DNA of 15,348 nt, taken from JBBKXP01 sp038323615. Lineage in GTDB: Bacteria > Pseudomonadota > Alphaproteobacteria > Rhodobacterales > Rhodobacteraceae. The stretch spans positions 1 through 15,348 of the forward strand of contig JBBQHC010000071.1 of the NCBI GenBank assembly GCA_038323615.1, in the 5' to 3' direction. Made by a program: the position numbers and the translations under genes. Under the pieces are notes generated by a model, which saw nothing but the letters and a program-made list of their open reading frames with translations, made no database searches and was not told the DNA's origin. Shown here one piece after another: positions 7,845 through 14,201 of this stretch (position 1 is its first letter; each line of letters begins with the position of its first letter).

Positions 7845-8558
7845 ATGCGTGTACTGCTGGTGGAAGATGACCCAACGACCTCGAAAAGCATCGAACTGAT
7901 GCTGACCCATGCCAACCTTAACGTCTATGCGACTGACCTGGGCGAGGAGGGGATCGATCTGGCTAAACTCTATGACTACGACCTGATTCTGCTTGATCTG
8001 AACCTGCCCGACATGAATGGCCACGAGGTGTTGCGTCAGTTGCGCCTGTCGCGGATCGACACGCCGATCCTGATTCTGTCGGGTGACGATGGTACAGAAT
8101 CAAAGCTGAAGGGTTTTGGGTTCGGGGCCGACGATTACCTGACCAAACCGTTCCATCGTGAAGAACTGGTGGCACGGATCCACGCGATCATCCGTCGCTC
8201 AAAGGGGCACGCGCAGTCCATCATCAAAACCGGCACCATCGCAGTTAACCTTGATGCCAAAACGGTCGCTGTGGGCAGCACGCCGGTGCATCTGACGGGC
8301 AAGGAATATCAGATGCTCGAGCTGCTTTCGCTGCGCAAGGGCACGACGCTGACCAAGGAAATGTTCCTCAACCACCTTTATGGCGGCATGGACGAGCCTG
8401 AACTCAAGATTATCGACGTGTTCATCTGCAAACTGCGCAAAAAGCTGAGCGTGGCGACCGGGGGTGAAAACCATATCGAAACGGTTTGGGGGCGTGGCTA
8501 TGTGCTGCGCGATCCACAGCCGGTACGCGACAGTGAACGACTGGCCGTCGGCGCCTGA
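7845..8558 (+). CDS. ctrA: CtrA, cell-cycle response regulator
   Basis: CtrA is the OmpR-type response regulator that controls cell-cycle genes in Caulobacter and, in Rhodobacterales, motility, gene-transfer-agent and related genes. The 237-residue product has a receiver domain (1 to about 118) with the acidic pocket Asp8/Asp9, phospho-acceptor Asp51 (LLDLNLPDMNG), switch Ser79 and Lys101 (DDYLTKPF). A winged-helix DNA-binding domain follows (about 125-228, VHLTGKEYQMLELL, LYGGMDEPELKIIDVFICKLRKKL, ETVWGRGYVL). The start is fixed by GGAG at 7834-7837 and the family opening MRVLLVEDDPTTSKSIELM. Asp51 matches the Caulobacter numbering. It follows the SciP gene. A weak hairpin lies 30 nt after its end. 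Confidence 0.97.
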   Translation: MRVLLVEDDPTTSKSIELMLTHANLNVYATDLGEEGIDLAKLYDYDLILLDLNLPDMNGHEVLRQLRLSRIDTPILILSGDDGTESKLKGFGFGADDYLTKPFHREELVARIHAIIRRSKGHAQSIIKTGTIAVNLDAKTVAVGSTPVHLTGKEYQMLELLSLRKGTTLTKEMFLNHLYGGMDEPELKIIDVFICKLRKKLSVATGGENHIETVWGRGYVLRDPQPVRDSERLAVGA

Positions 8559-8587
8559 AAGGGTCAAGGCGGAGGTGATTCAAGCGG

Positions 8588-8605
8588 CGCGGCAGCACCG
8601 CGTTT
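8588..8605 (+). terminator. Weak candidate terminator after ctrA
   Basis: CGCGG, a CAGCA loop, then CCGCG form a five-pair stem, extendable by two G-T pairs, followed only by TTT. The short T-run makes it a poor rho-independent terminator. It lies in the 181-nt gap between ctrA and ligA, which otherwise holds no gene I can support. Confidence 0.2.
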
Positions 8606-8739
8606 GCAAGCTATGACTGCTGAACGACGCGGCAGGCTGGACGAACCGTTGCGTGCCACCTAAGACTTGGGGCCAGTCGATGACGCCGCAAACGGGGGTG
8701 GCACAGGTGGTTTCCGGTCAAAAGGACGGGGGTGCAACA

Positions 8740-10851
8740 GTGCCCGTCGGCGAACTCACCGCCGATGAAGCAGCGCAGGAACTGCTTCGGCTGGGGGCGA
8801 TCATTGCCGATGCCAACACGGCCTATTTTACGGCAGATGCACCGACCATCAGCGATGCCGACTACGACGCCCTGCGCCGCCGGAACGCCGAGATCGAGGC
8901 GCAGTTCCCTGAGTTGAAACGACCCGACAGCCCCAGCGAGCAAGTGGGCGCGACGGTTGGCGACGGATTTGCCAAAGTCGCTCACGCGGTGCCGATGCTG
9001 TCGCTTGGCAATGCCTTTGACGATGACGAGGTCGTCGCATTTGACCAGCGGGTGCGCAAATATCTGGGACTTGAAGATATCCCGCTTCTCTATACGGCCG
9101 AGCCGAAAATTGACGGCTTGTCACTGTCGCTGCGCTATGAGAACGGCAAACTTGTGCAAGCGGCAACGCGGGGCGACGGGACCATCGGGGAAAATGTCAC
9201 TGCCAATGCGCTGACGATTGCTGATATTCCGGCAAAGCTGAATGATGCCCCCGCTATTCTCGAGGTTCGTGGCGAGGTCTATATGTCGCACACCGATTTC
9301 GCCGCGCTGAACGCCCGTCAATCGGCAGCCGGAGCCAAGACGTTCGCCAATCCGCGTAACGCCGCCGCAGGCAGCCTGCGGCAGTTGGACACGACGATCA
9401 CCAGAACGCGCCCGCTGCGGTTTTTCGCTTATGCTTGGGGCGAAATCACGGCCCCGCTGGCCGAAACCCAGAAAGGCGCCATCGACCGGCTGGCTCAGAT
9501 GGGTTTCCAGACCAACCCGCTGACAACGCTGTGCGAAAGTCCCGCCGCGATGCTGGATCATTACCGCAGTATCGAAGCCCAACGGGCGACCTTAGGCTAT
9601 GACATCGACGGCGTCGTTTACAAGGTTAACGACCTGGGCCTGCAACGCCGTCTCGGTTTCCGGTCCACCACCCCCCGTTGGGCCATCGCGCATAAATTCC
9701 CCGCCGAACTGGCCTGGACCACGCTGGAAGCCATCGACATTCAGGTCGGCCGGACCGGGGCGCTGTCGCCCGTGGCGCGGTTGCATCCGGTTACGGTTGG
9801 CGGCGTTGTGGTCAGTAACGCCACACTGCACAACGAGGATTACATCGCCGGGCGTGGCGGCGACGGGCAGGCGATCCGTGGCGGCAAGGACATCCGGGTC
9901 GGCGACTGGGTGCAGGTTTACCGCGCCGGTGACGTGATCCCGAAAGTTGCTGATGTTGACCTGAGCAGACGTCCGCAAGATTCTGTAAAATATGTGTTTC
10001 CCACCCGTTGCCCGAAATGCGGGTCGGACGCTCCGCGTGACGAAGGCGATGCGATCCGGCGCTGCACCGGCGGGTTGATATGCCCGGCGCAGGCGGTAGA
10101 AAAGCTCAAACATTTCGTCAGTCGCGCCGCTTTTGACATCGAAGGTCTGGGGGCCAAGCAGATCGAGATGTTCTTTGCCGACCCCGATCTGGCGATCCGC
10201 GAACCTGCCGATATTTTCACCCTCGCGGCGCGGGACGCCGCCCATATCCGGAAACTTGCCAATCGCGATGGGTTCGGCGCTGTCAGCGTCAGGAACCTGT
10301 TTCAGGCCATTGACGACAAACGCGAAATTCCGCTTCAGCGACTTCTTTATGCCCTCGGTATCCGGCATCTGGGCGAAACCGGATCAGCAACGCTGGCAAA
10401 TCATTACGTCACGTGGGACGCGTTTATCGCGGCGATGGACGCCGCCGAGATCGGCAGCGGCGATGCGTGGGACGAGCTGACAAACATCGACGGGGTTGGC
10501 TCGGTCATGGCCACCTCGGTGGTGACGACATTCCGTCAACCCGCCGAACGCGCCGCCATCGACCGGCTGGTGGCGCAACTGACCGTGCAACCCGCAGTAG
10601 CCCGCGCCATCACCGACAGCCCGGTCGCGGGCAAAACAGTCGTGTTCACCGGCACGTTGGAAAAAATGACTCGGGCCGAGGCCAAGGCGCGCGCCGAAGC
10701 TTTGGGGGCCAAGGTCGCCGGATCGGTCAGCGCCAAGACCGATCTGTTGATCGCCGGGCCGGGCGCCGGGTCAAAGGCCAAGAAAGCCGCCGAACTTGGC
10801 GTCACAACCATCGACGAAGACGGCTGGCTGGCCCTGATCGCCGACGCATGA
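8740..10851 (+). CDS. ligA: LigA, NAD-dependent DNA ligase
   Basis: LigA seals nicks in DNA with NAD+ as cofactor during replication and repair. In order the 703-residue form shows the Ia domain (YDALRRRNAEIEAQFPEL), the adenylation domain with the lysine nucleophile Lys123 in KIDG (codon at 9106), and the OB-fold (AIDIQVGRTGALSPVARL, GDVIPKV). Next come a four-Cys zinc finger (Cys424, 427, 442, 448), helix-hairpin-helix repeats (ALGIRHLGETGSATLA, IDGVGSVMATSV) and a C-terminal BRCT domain (GKTVVFTGTLEKMTRAEA). The start is uncertain. GTG 8740 gives MPVGELTADEAAQEL, close to the N-terminus of related ligases, with a purine-rich stretch ahead of it. ATG 8680 and GTG 8653 would add 20 or 29 non-conserved residues. 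The stop overlaps recG as ATGA. Confidence 0.96.
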   Translation: MPVGELTADEAAQELLRLGAIIADANTAYFTADAPTISDADYDALRRRNAEIEAQFPELKRPDSPSEQVGATVGDGFAKVAHAVPMLSLGNAFDDDEVVAFDQRVRKYLGLEDIPLLYTAEPKIDGLSLSLRYENGKLVQAATRGDGTIGENVTANALTIADIPAKLNDAPAILEVRGEVYMSHTDFAALNARQSAAGAKTFANPRNAAAGSLRQLDTTITRTRPLRFFAYAWGEITAPLAETQKGAIDRLAQMGFQTNPLTTLCESPAAMLDHYRSIEAQRATLGYDIDGVVYKVNDLGLQRRLGFRSTTPRWAIAHKFPAELAWTTLEAIDIQVGRTGALSPVARLHPVTVGGVVVSNATLHNEDYIAGRGGDGQAIRGGKDIRVGDWVQVYRAGDVIPKVADVDLSRRPQDSVKYVFPTRCPKCGSDAPRDEGDAIRRCTGGLICPAQAVEKLKHFVSRAAFDIEGLGAKQIEMFFADPDLAIREPADIFTLAARDAAHIRKLANRDGFGAVSVRNLFQAIDDKREIPLQRLLYALGIRHLGETGSATLANHYVTWDAFIAAMDAAEIGSGDAWDELTNIDGVGSVMATSVVTTFRQPAERAAIDRLVAQLTVQPAVARAITDSPVAGKTVVFTGTLEKMTRAEAKARAEALGAKVAGSVSAKTDLLIAGPGAGSKAKKAAELGVTTIDEDGWLALIADA

Positions 10852-12938
10852 CCGGGCGTCCTGAAATCTTGTTTCCGCTGTTTGCCGACTTGCAAAGCCT
10901 TGACGGCATTGGCCCGAAAACCGCGCATCTGCTGACCGAGGCGCGGATCGGCAAACCCGCTGACATCCTGTTCACGCTGCCTCAAGCGGGCATTGACCGT
11001 CGCCGCCGCGCCACGATCCGCGAGGTGGTGGCCCCGGCGATTGTCACGGTCGAGGTCGAGATTGGACTGCATCAGCCGCCGAGCAGCCGCAATCGCCCGT
11101 ACCGGGTAACGGTGCAGGATAGCGAAACCAGTTTTCAGCTGGCGTTTTTTCATGCCCGCCCCGACTGGTTGCAAAAGCAACTGCCGACCGGGCAGCGCCG
11201 GGTGGTCAGTGGCAAAATCGAACTGTTCGACGGGATTGCCCAGATGGTCCATCCCGACCATATCGTCACGCTGGCAGAGGCAGACGATTTGCCGGTGTTC
11301 GAGCCGGTCTATCCGCTGACTGCCGGGGTCAGCCAAAAGATGATGTTCAAGGCGACGCGATCGGCCTTGGGTCTTGCGCCGGGCTTGGCCGAATGGATTG
11401 ATCCGGCGCTGAAATCCCGCGAGGATTGGCCCGATTGGCAGGCCGCCCTGAGCCGCGCCCATAGCCCCGAAAGCACTGTCGATCTTAGCCCGCATGATCC
11501 GGCCCGCGCCCGTCTGGCCTATGACGAATTGCTGGCGCATCAACTGACCCTCGCCTTGGCTCGCGCCACAGCCCGACGGGGCAAGGGGCGGGCCAGCACG
11601 AGCGACGGCCAGCTTTGGTCCAAAGTGCTTGCCGCCTTGCCTTATCGCCCCACTGCCGCTCAGGTGCGCGCCGGGGTCGAGATTGCTGCCGATATGGCCG
11701 CGCCGACACGCATGAACCGCCTGTTGCAGGGCGATGTCGGGTCGGGAAAGACCCTTGTCGCGTTGCAGGCACTGCTGATCGCGGCGGAAGCGGGCGGGCA
11801 GGCAGTGCTGATGGCCCCGACCGAGATCCTTGCCCGCCAACATCTGACCGGGCTGCAACCGCTGGCCGAAACGGCGGGCGTCGTTCTGGATCTGCTGACC
11901 GGGCGCGACAAAGGCGCCGAACGCGAGGCGAAACTGGCCGCACTGGCGCGGGGCGACATCCAGATACTTGTCGGCACCCATGCGGTGTTTCAAAAAGGCG
12001 TGGAATTTCACGATTTGCGGCTTGCGGTGATCGACGAACAGCACCGTTTCGGTGTCAGTCAACGGATGGAACTGGGGGCCAAAGGGCGGGTGGCAGATGT
12101 GCTGGTGATGACGGCGACGCCGATCCCGCGCAGCCTCGCCTTGGCGCAATACGGCGATATGGATGTCAGCGTGCTGGATGAAAAACCGCCCGGTCGCACG
12201 CCGGTGCAGACCGCGCTGGTCAGCACGGCGCGGATCGACGAGGTGATCGGCAAGTTGCGCAGCGCCGTTGCGATCGGCAAACAGGCCTATTGGGTCTGCC
12301 CGCTGGTCGAGGAATCCGAGACCAGCGATATGACCGCCGCCGAGGACCGATTCAAACGGCTTCGCGCGGCATTGGGCGAGGGCGTCGTCGGTTTGGTTCA
12401 CGGCCAACTGCCACCTGCGGACAAAGATGCCGCGATGGCGCGATTTGTCGCGGGCGTGACCAAGGTGCTGGTGGCGACGACGGTGATCGAGGTTGGGGTG
12501 AACGTGCCCAACGCCAGCATCATGGTGATCGAACGGGCCGAGTCTTTCGGTCTGGCGCAGTTGCACCAGTTGCGGGGCCGAGTCGGGCGCGGGGCCACCG
12601 CCTCGACGTGCCTGTTGATGTACCAGGCACCACTGACAGAAAGCGGGCGGCGGCGGTTGGAAATTCTGCGCGAGACCGAGGACGGGTTCCGCATTTCCGA
12701 AGAAGATCTGGCAATGCGCGGTGCCGGCGACGTGATCGGCACGGCGCAATCCGGGTTGCCCCGCTTTCGCATCGCCGATCTGGAACGCCAGGCCGGGCTG
12801 ATGGCGACAGCGCAGAGCGATGCACGAAAATTGTTGAACGACGATCCGGGATTGACCTCGGACAGGGGCAAGGCGGCGCGCGTGCTGCTTTGGCTGATGG
12901 AACAGGACAAGGCGATACGTTTGATTTCAGTGGGTTAG
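10848..12938 (+). CDS. recG: RecG, ATP-dependent DNA helicase
   Basis: RecG is a superfamily 2 helicase that remodels stalled replication forks and Holliday junctions. The 696-residue product starts at ATG 10848 inside the ligA stop (ATGA), which removes the long upstream extension of the frame. The N-terminal part carries the helix-hairpin-helix-like LDGIGPKTAHLL (19-30) and the OB-fold wedge domain. Helicase motifs are complete: Walker A GDVGSGKT (295-302), APTEILARQH, the DEQH box at 396-399 followed by RFG, TATPIPRSL, VIEVGVNVPNA and QLHQLRGRVGRG. The end (DPGLTS to VG) is the usual RecG C-terminus. Coupling with ligA makes a two-gene DNA repair unit. Two LexA-type boxes begin six bases after its stop and face the next gene. 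Confidence 0.97.
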   Translation: MTGRPEILFPLFADLQSLDGIGPKTAHLLTEARIGKPADILFTLPQAGIDRRRRATIREVVAPAIVTVEVEIGLHQPPSSRNRPYRVTVQDSETSFQLAFFHARPDWLQKQLPTGQRRVVSGKIELFDGIAQMVHPDHIVTLAEADDLPVFEPVYPLTAGVSQKMMFKATRSALGLAPGLAEWIDPALKSREDWPDWQAALSRAHSPESTVDLSPHDPARARLAYDELLAHQLTLALARATARRGKGRASTSDGQLWSKVLAALPYRPTAAQVRAGVEIAADMAAPTRMNRLLQGDVGSGKTLVALQALLIAAEAGGQAVLMAPTEILARQHLTGLQPLAETAGVVLDLLTGRDKGAEREAKLAALARGDIQILVGTHAVFQKGVEFHDLRLAVIDEQHRFGVSQRMELGAKGRVADVLVMTATPIPRSLALAQYGDMDVSVLDEKPPGRTPVQTALVSTARIDEVIGKLRSAVAIGKQAYWVCPLVEESETSDMTAAEDRFKRLRAALGEGVVGLVHGQLPPADKDAAMARFVAGVTKVLVATTVIEVGVNVPNASIMVIERAESFGLAQLHQLRGRVGRGATASTCLLMYQAPLTESGRRRLEILRETEDGFRISEEDLAMRGAGDVIGTAQSGLPRFRIADLERQAGLMATAQSDARKLLNDDPGLTSDRGKAARVLLWLMEQDKAIRLISVG

Positions 12939-12944
12939 TCGAAA

Positions 12945-12959
12945 CTTCGCTAAATGTTC
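12945..12959 (+). promoter_or_regulatory. Degenerate LexA box (upstream of a tandem pair)
   Basis: CTTCGCTAAATGTTC matches seven of eight positions of the alphaproteobacterial SOS box GTTC-N7-GTTC. Its centre is 21 bp, two helical turns, from the centre of the perfect box downstream, and both spacers contain CTAAA. Two LexA dimers could therefore sit on the same face of the DNA. It would be a weak call on its own and gains support only from its neighbour. Confidence 0.45.
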
Positions 12960-12965
12960 TCAAAT

Positions 12966-12980
12966 GTTCCTAAAAAGTTC
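12966..12980 (+). promoter_or_regulatory. Perfect alphaproteobacterial LexA (SOS) box
   Basis: GTTCCTAAAAAGTTC is an exact GTTC-N7-GTTC direct repeat with an A-rich spacer, the operator established for LexA in Rhodobacter and other alphaproteobacteria. It lies between recG and the small membrane-protein gene, with 62 nt between its end and that gene's ATG. It therefore most likely represses the small gene until DNA damage. I cannot place the -35 and -10 elements with confidence. Confidence 0.75.
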
Positions 12981-12995
12981 TTTACACATCGTTAA
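12981..12995 (+). promoter_or_regulatory. CtrA-box-like element next to the LexA box
   Basis: TTTA, seven bases, TTAA (TTTACACATCGTTAA) matches seven of eight positions of TTAA-N7-TTAA. It directly abuts the LexA box. The sequence TTAACCAT that ends it also occurs upstream of ctrA at 7794-7801. Its AT-rich makeup makes a chance match possible, and TTTACA here might instead serve as a -35 element. Confidence 0.3.
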
Positions 12996-13042
12996 CCATG
13001 TGAGAACAAAGGGGCAACACACGAGCATCAAGGAGCGCCGAC

Positions 13043-13165
13043 ATGACCCAGCAAATCAAATCCGCCTTGAGCCGATCACCCGACACCCTGTTGGCCGATA
13101 CGGTCGGTGTGGTGTCGCTGGTGGTTATGCTGCTGGTCGGCCTGTCGTTGCCCGCCCTGATTTAA
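13043..13165 (+). CDS. Small single-pass membrane protein, candidate SOS-induced peptide
   Basis: This 40-residue gene has no family I can name. The first 20 residues are polar (MTQQIKSALSRSPDTLLADT, with Lys6 and Arg11). Residues 21-40 are one unbroken hydrophobic stretch rich in Val and Leu, ending in LPALI at the C-terminus. The positive charge before the helix suggests the N-terminus stays in the cytoplasm and the protein ends in or just beyond the inner membrane. Support for translation is an ideal AAGGAG at 13030-13035, seven bases before the ATG, and normal codon use. Upstream lie two LexA-type boxes, downstream a spacer and a good terminator. Caulobacter SidA, a 29-residue LexA-controlled inner-membrane inhibitor of cell division, is the closest functional precedent, but no sequence similarity is claimed. 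It could also be a membrane toxin or stress peptide. Confidence 0.68.
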   Translation: MTQQIKSALSRSPDTLLADTVGVVSLVVMLLVGLSLPALI

Positions 13166-13319
13166 GGTTACTGCCCAGCGTCTTGCGCCGGTCGTTCGCC
13201 ATCGCCCTGTCCCAACTCCGCGATGATCGACTGAACACTGCCTGTCTTTGGTCCTGAAAACGGGGGTTTGCCGCCCCCACAATCGGACGATCCGGGTCCC
13301 ACGCAAGCACGCAAACCTG
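13166..13319 (+). other. Non-coding, structured spacer downstream of the small gene
   Basis: I see no supportable gene on either strand between the small gene's stop and the terminator stem. The stretch contains a strong hairpin (GGGGG at 13262-13266 with CCCCC at 13274-13278, seven-base loop) and a smaller one (CGGA-CGA-TCCG, 13284-13294). Neither is followed by a T-run. If the transcript starts near the LexA box and ends at the terminator, this would be a long 3' untranslated region. Confidence 0.4.
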
Positions 13320-13357
13320 CCGCCGCCATCCTGTCCCGGATGCGCGGCGGTTTTTTT
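13320..13357 (+). terminator. Rho-independent terminator of the small-gene transcript
   Basis: CCGCCGC (13320-13326) pairs with GCGGCGG (13344-13350), and CATCC (13327-13331) with GGATG (13338-13342). This leaves a six-base loop and one bulged C, and seven T residues follow (13351-13357). This is a strong plus-strand terminator. Its T-run overlaps the stop codon of the convergent Fe-S scaffold gene (TTA at 13356-13358). On the minus strand the stem is followed only by CAGGTTTG, so it would act there weakly at best. Confidence 0.85.
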
Positions 13358-13808
13358 ATGCGCTGCGGGTGGCTTTTGTCTGTGACAGGGCGTCAAGCGT
13401 CGCATCGAACGCCAACAGGATCGATGCGTGGCGGTTCTTGTAATCTTTTGCCGCCGCGAGCACCGCCAGCCCGTCGAACGGGGCCGCCGGGGCAGGGCCA
13501 TTATTCTCCAACATCGCCGCCAGTTCATCGCGGCCGCGCTGTACCGCATCGGTGGTGCAGCCAACGATGTGGGCCCCGATGACCGATGCCGCCGCCTGAC
13601 CCAATGCGCAGGCTTTTACGTCCTGACCGTAATCCGTCACCACGCCGTCTTTCACGCAGACATCGACCGTTACGGTCGATCCGCAAAGCGGCGCCCGTTT
13701 GCGCGCCGTGCCCTCAGGATGCGCCAGCCGGTCGGTGCGCGGCATATCGGCGGCCAGCGCCAGAATTTGGGTCGAATAGAGCCTGAAAAGATCGGTTTCC
13801 ACAGTCAC
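13356..13808 (-). CDS. IscU/SufU-like iron-sulfur cluster scaffold protein (atypical)
   Basis: This 150-residue protein has the fold signature of U-type Fe-S scaffolds, which assemble clusters before passing them to target proteins. Visible landmarks are LFRLYSTQILALA (7-19), APLCGSTVTVDV with Cys42, and DVKACALGQAAASV with Cys67. Standard IscU/SufU proteins have Cys-Gly-Asp at the first site and a third ligand Cys near the C-terminus. Here the first site reads Cys-Gly-Ser, and the third falls in KNRHASILLAFD, where His127 stands in place of Cys. The protein may be a divergent scaffold or carrier; Cys51 and Cys84 are extra and perhaps not conserved. GTG 13808 is chosen because AAAGGG lies eight bases ahead; GTG 13802 is possible. 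It is divergent from hisI, 69 bp away. Confidence 0.83.
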   Translation of the reverse strand: MTVETDLFRLYSTQILALAADMPRTDRLAHPEGTARKRAPLCGSTVTVDVCVKDGVVTDYGQDVKACALGQAAASVIGAHIVGCTTDAVQRGRDELAAMLENNGPAPAAPFDGLAVLAAAKDYKNRHASILLAFDATLDALSQTKATRSA

Positions 13809-13877
13809 GCCGTTTGCCCTTTGCCATTACCCCTCTTAGATAGGCGCGGCTGCCGTCAATGCCAAAGGATTTTCATC

Positions 13878-14201
13878 ATGCCCTTCGACCCTGCCACACT
13901 GGCCTACAACGACGCCGGCCTGATCCCGGCCATCGCGCAGGATGCCACCACGGGTGAAGTGTTGATGCTGGCGTGGATGAACGCGCAAGCCGTGGCGCAA
14001 ACCCTGAAATGCGGGCAGGTGACCTACTGGTCGCGGTCGCGCTCTGAATTCTGGGTCAAGGGCGCGACGAGCGGAAACAGGCAGGAACTTGTCGAAATGC
14101 GTGTCGATTGCGACGCCGATTGCCTTTTGGTGCGCGTAAACCAGACTGGTCCGGCCTGTCATACCGGCGCGCGCAGCTGCTTTTTCACGCCCATCACCTA
14201 A
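13878..14201 (+). CDS. hisI: HisI, phosphoribosyl-AMP cyclohydrolase
   Basis: HisI opens the adenine ring of phosphoribosyl-AMP in the third step of histidine synthesis. This is the stand-alone, single-domain form (107 residues) without the HisE pyrophosphohydrolase domain. Magnesium and zinc ligands are visible: DCDADC with Asp77, Asp79, Asp81 and Cys78, then GPACHTGARSCF with Cys94 and Cys101. Other landmarks are EVLMLAWMNAQAV and TYWSRSRSEFWVKGATSGN. ATG 13878 is chosen because AAAGGA (13864-13869) lies eight bases ahead and the family N-terminus follows; the same frame is open far upstream but unlike HisI. A weak candidate promoter is TTGCCC (13814) with TAGATA (13837), spaced 17. Its stop overlaps that of the convergent gluQ by four bases. 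Confidence 0.96.
   Translation: MPFDPATLAYNDAGLIPAIAQDATTGEVLMLAWMNAQAVAQTLKCGQVTYWSRSRSEFWVKGATSGNRQELVEMRVDCDADCLLVRVNQTGPACHTGARSCFFTPIT

Noticed and set aside
8613..8663. Sixteen-codon frame between ctrA and ligA starting at ATG 8613
   Set aside because: No Shine-Dalgarno sequence, no hydrophobic or other notable pattern, and too short to separate from chance.
9592..10368. Minus-strand frame of 258 codons opposite ligA
   Set aside because: Same shadow effect; the plus strand carries the ligase OB-fold and zinc finger here without a break.
10536..12749. Very long open frame on the minus strand opposite ligA and recG (737 codons)
   Set aside because: It mirrors the GC-rich codon pattern of recG, is rich in His, Arg, Gln and Gly, has no recognisable domain, and lies wholly against a gene with complete helicase motifs.
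13262..13278. GGGGG-N7-CCCCC hairpin as terminator of the small gene
   Set aside because: It is not followed by a T-run; the hairpin at 13320-13350 with seven T residues fits much better.
13125..13310. Minus-strand 61-codon frame across the small gene and its spacer
   Set aside because: No ribosome-binding site or family resemblance; it overlaps the better supported 40-codon plus-strand gene.
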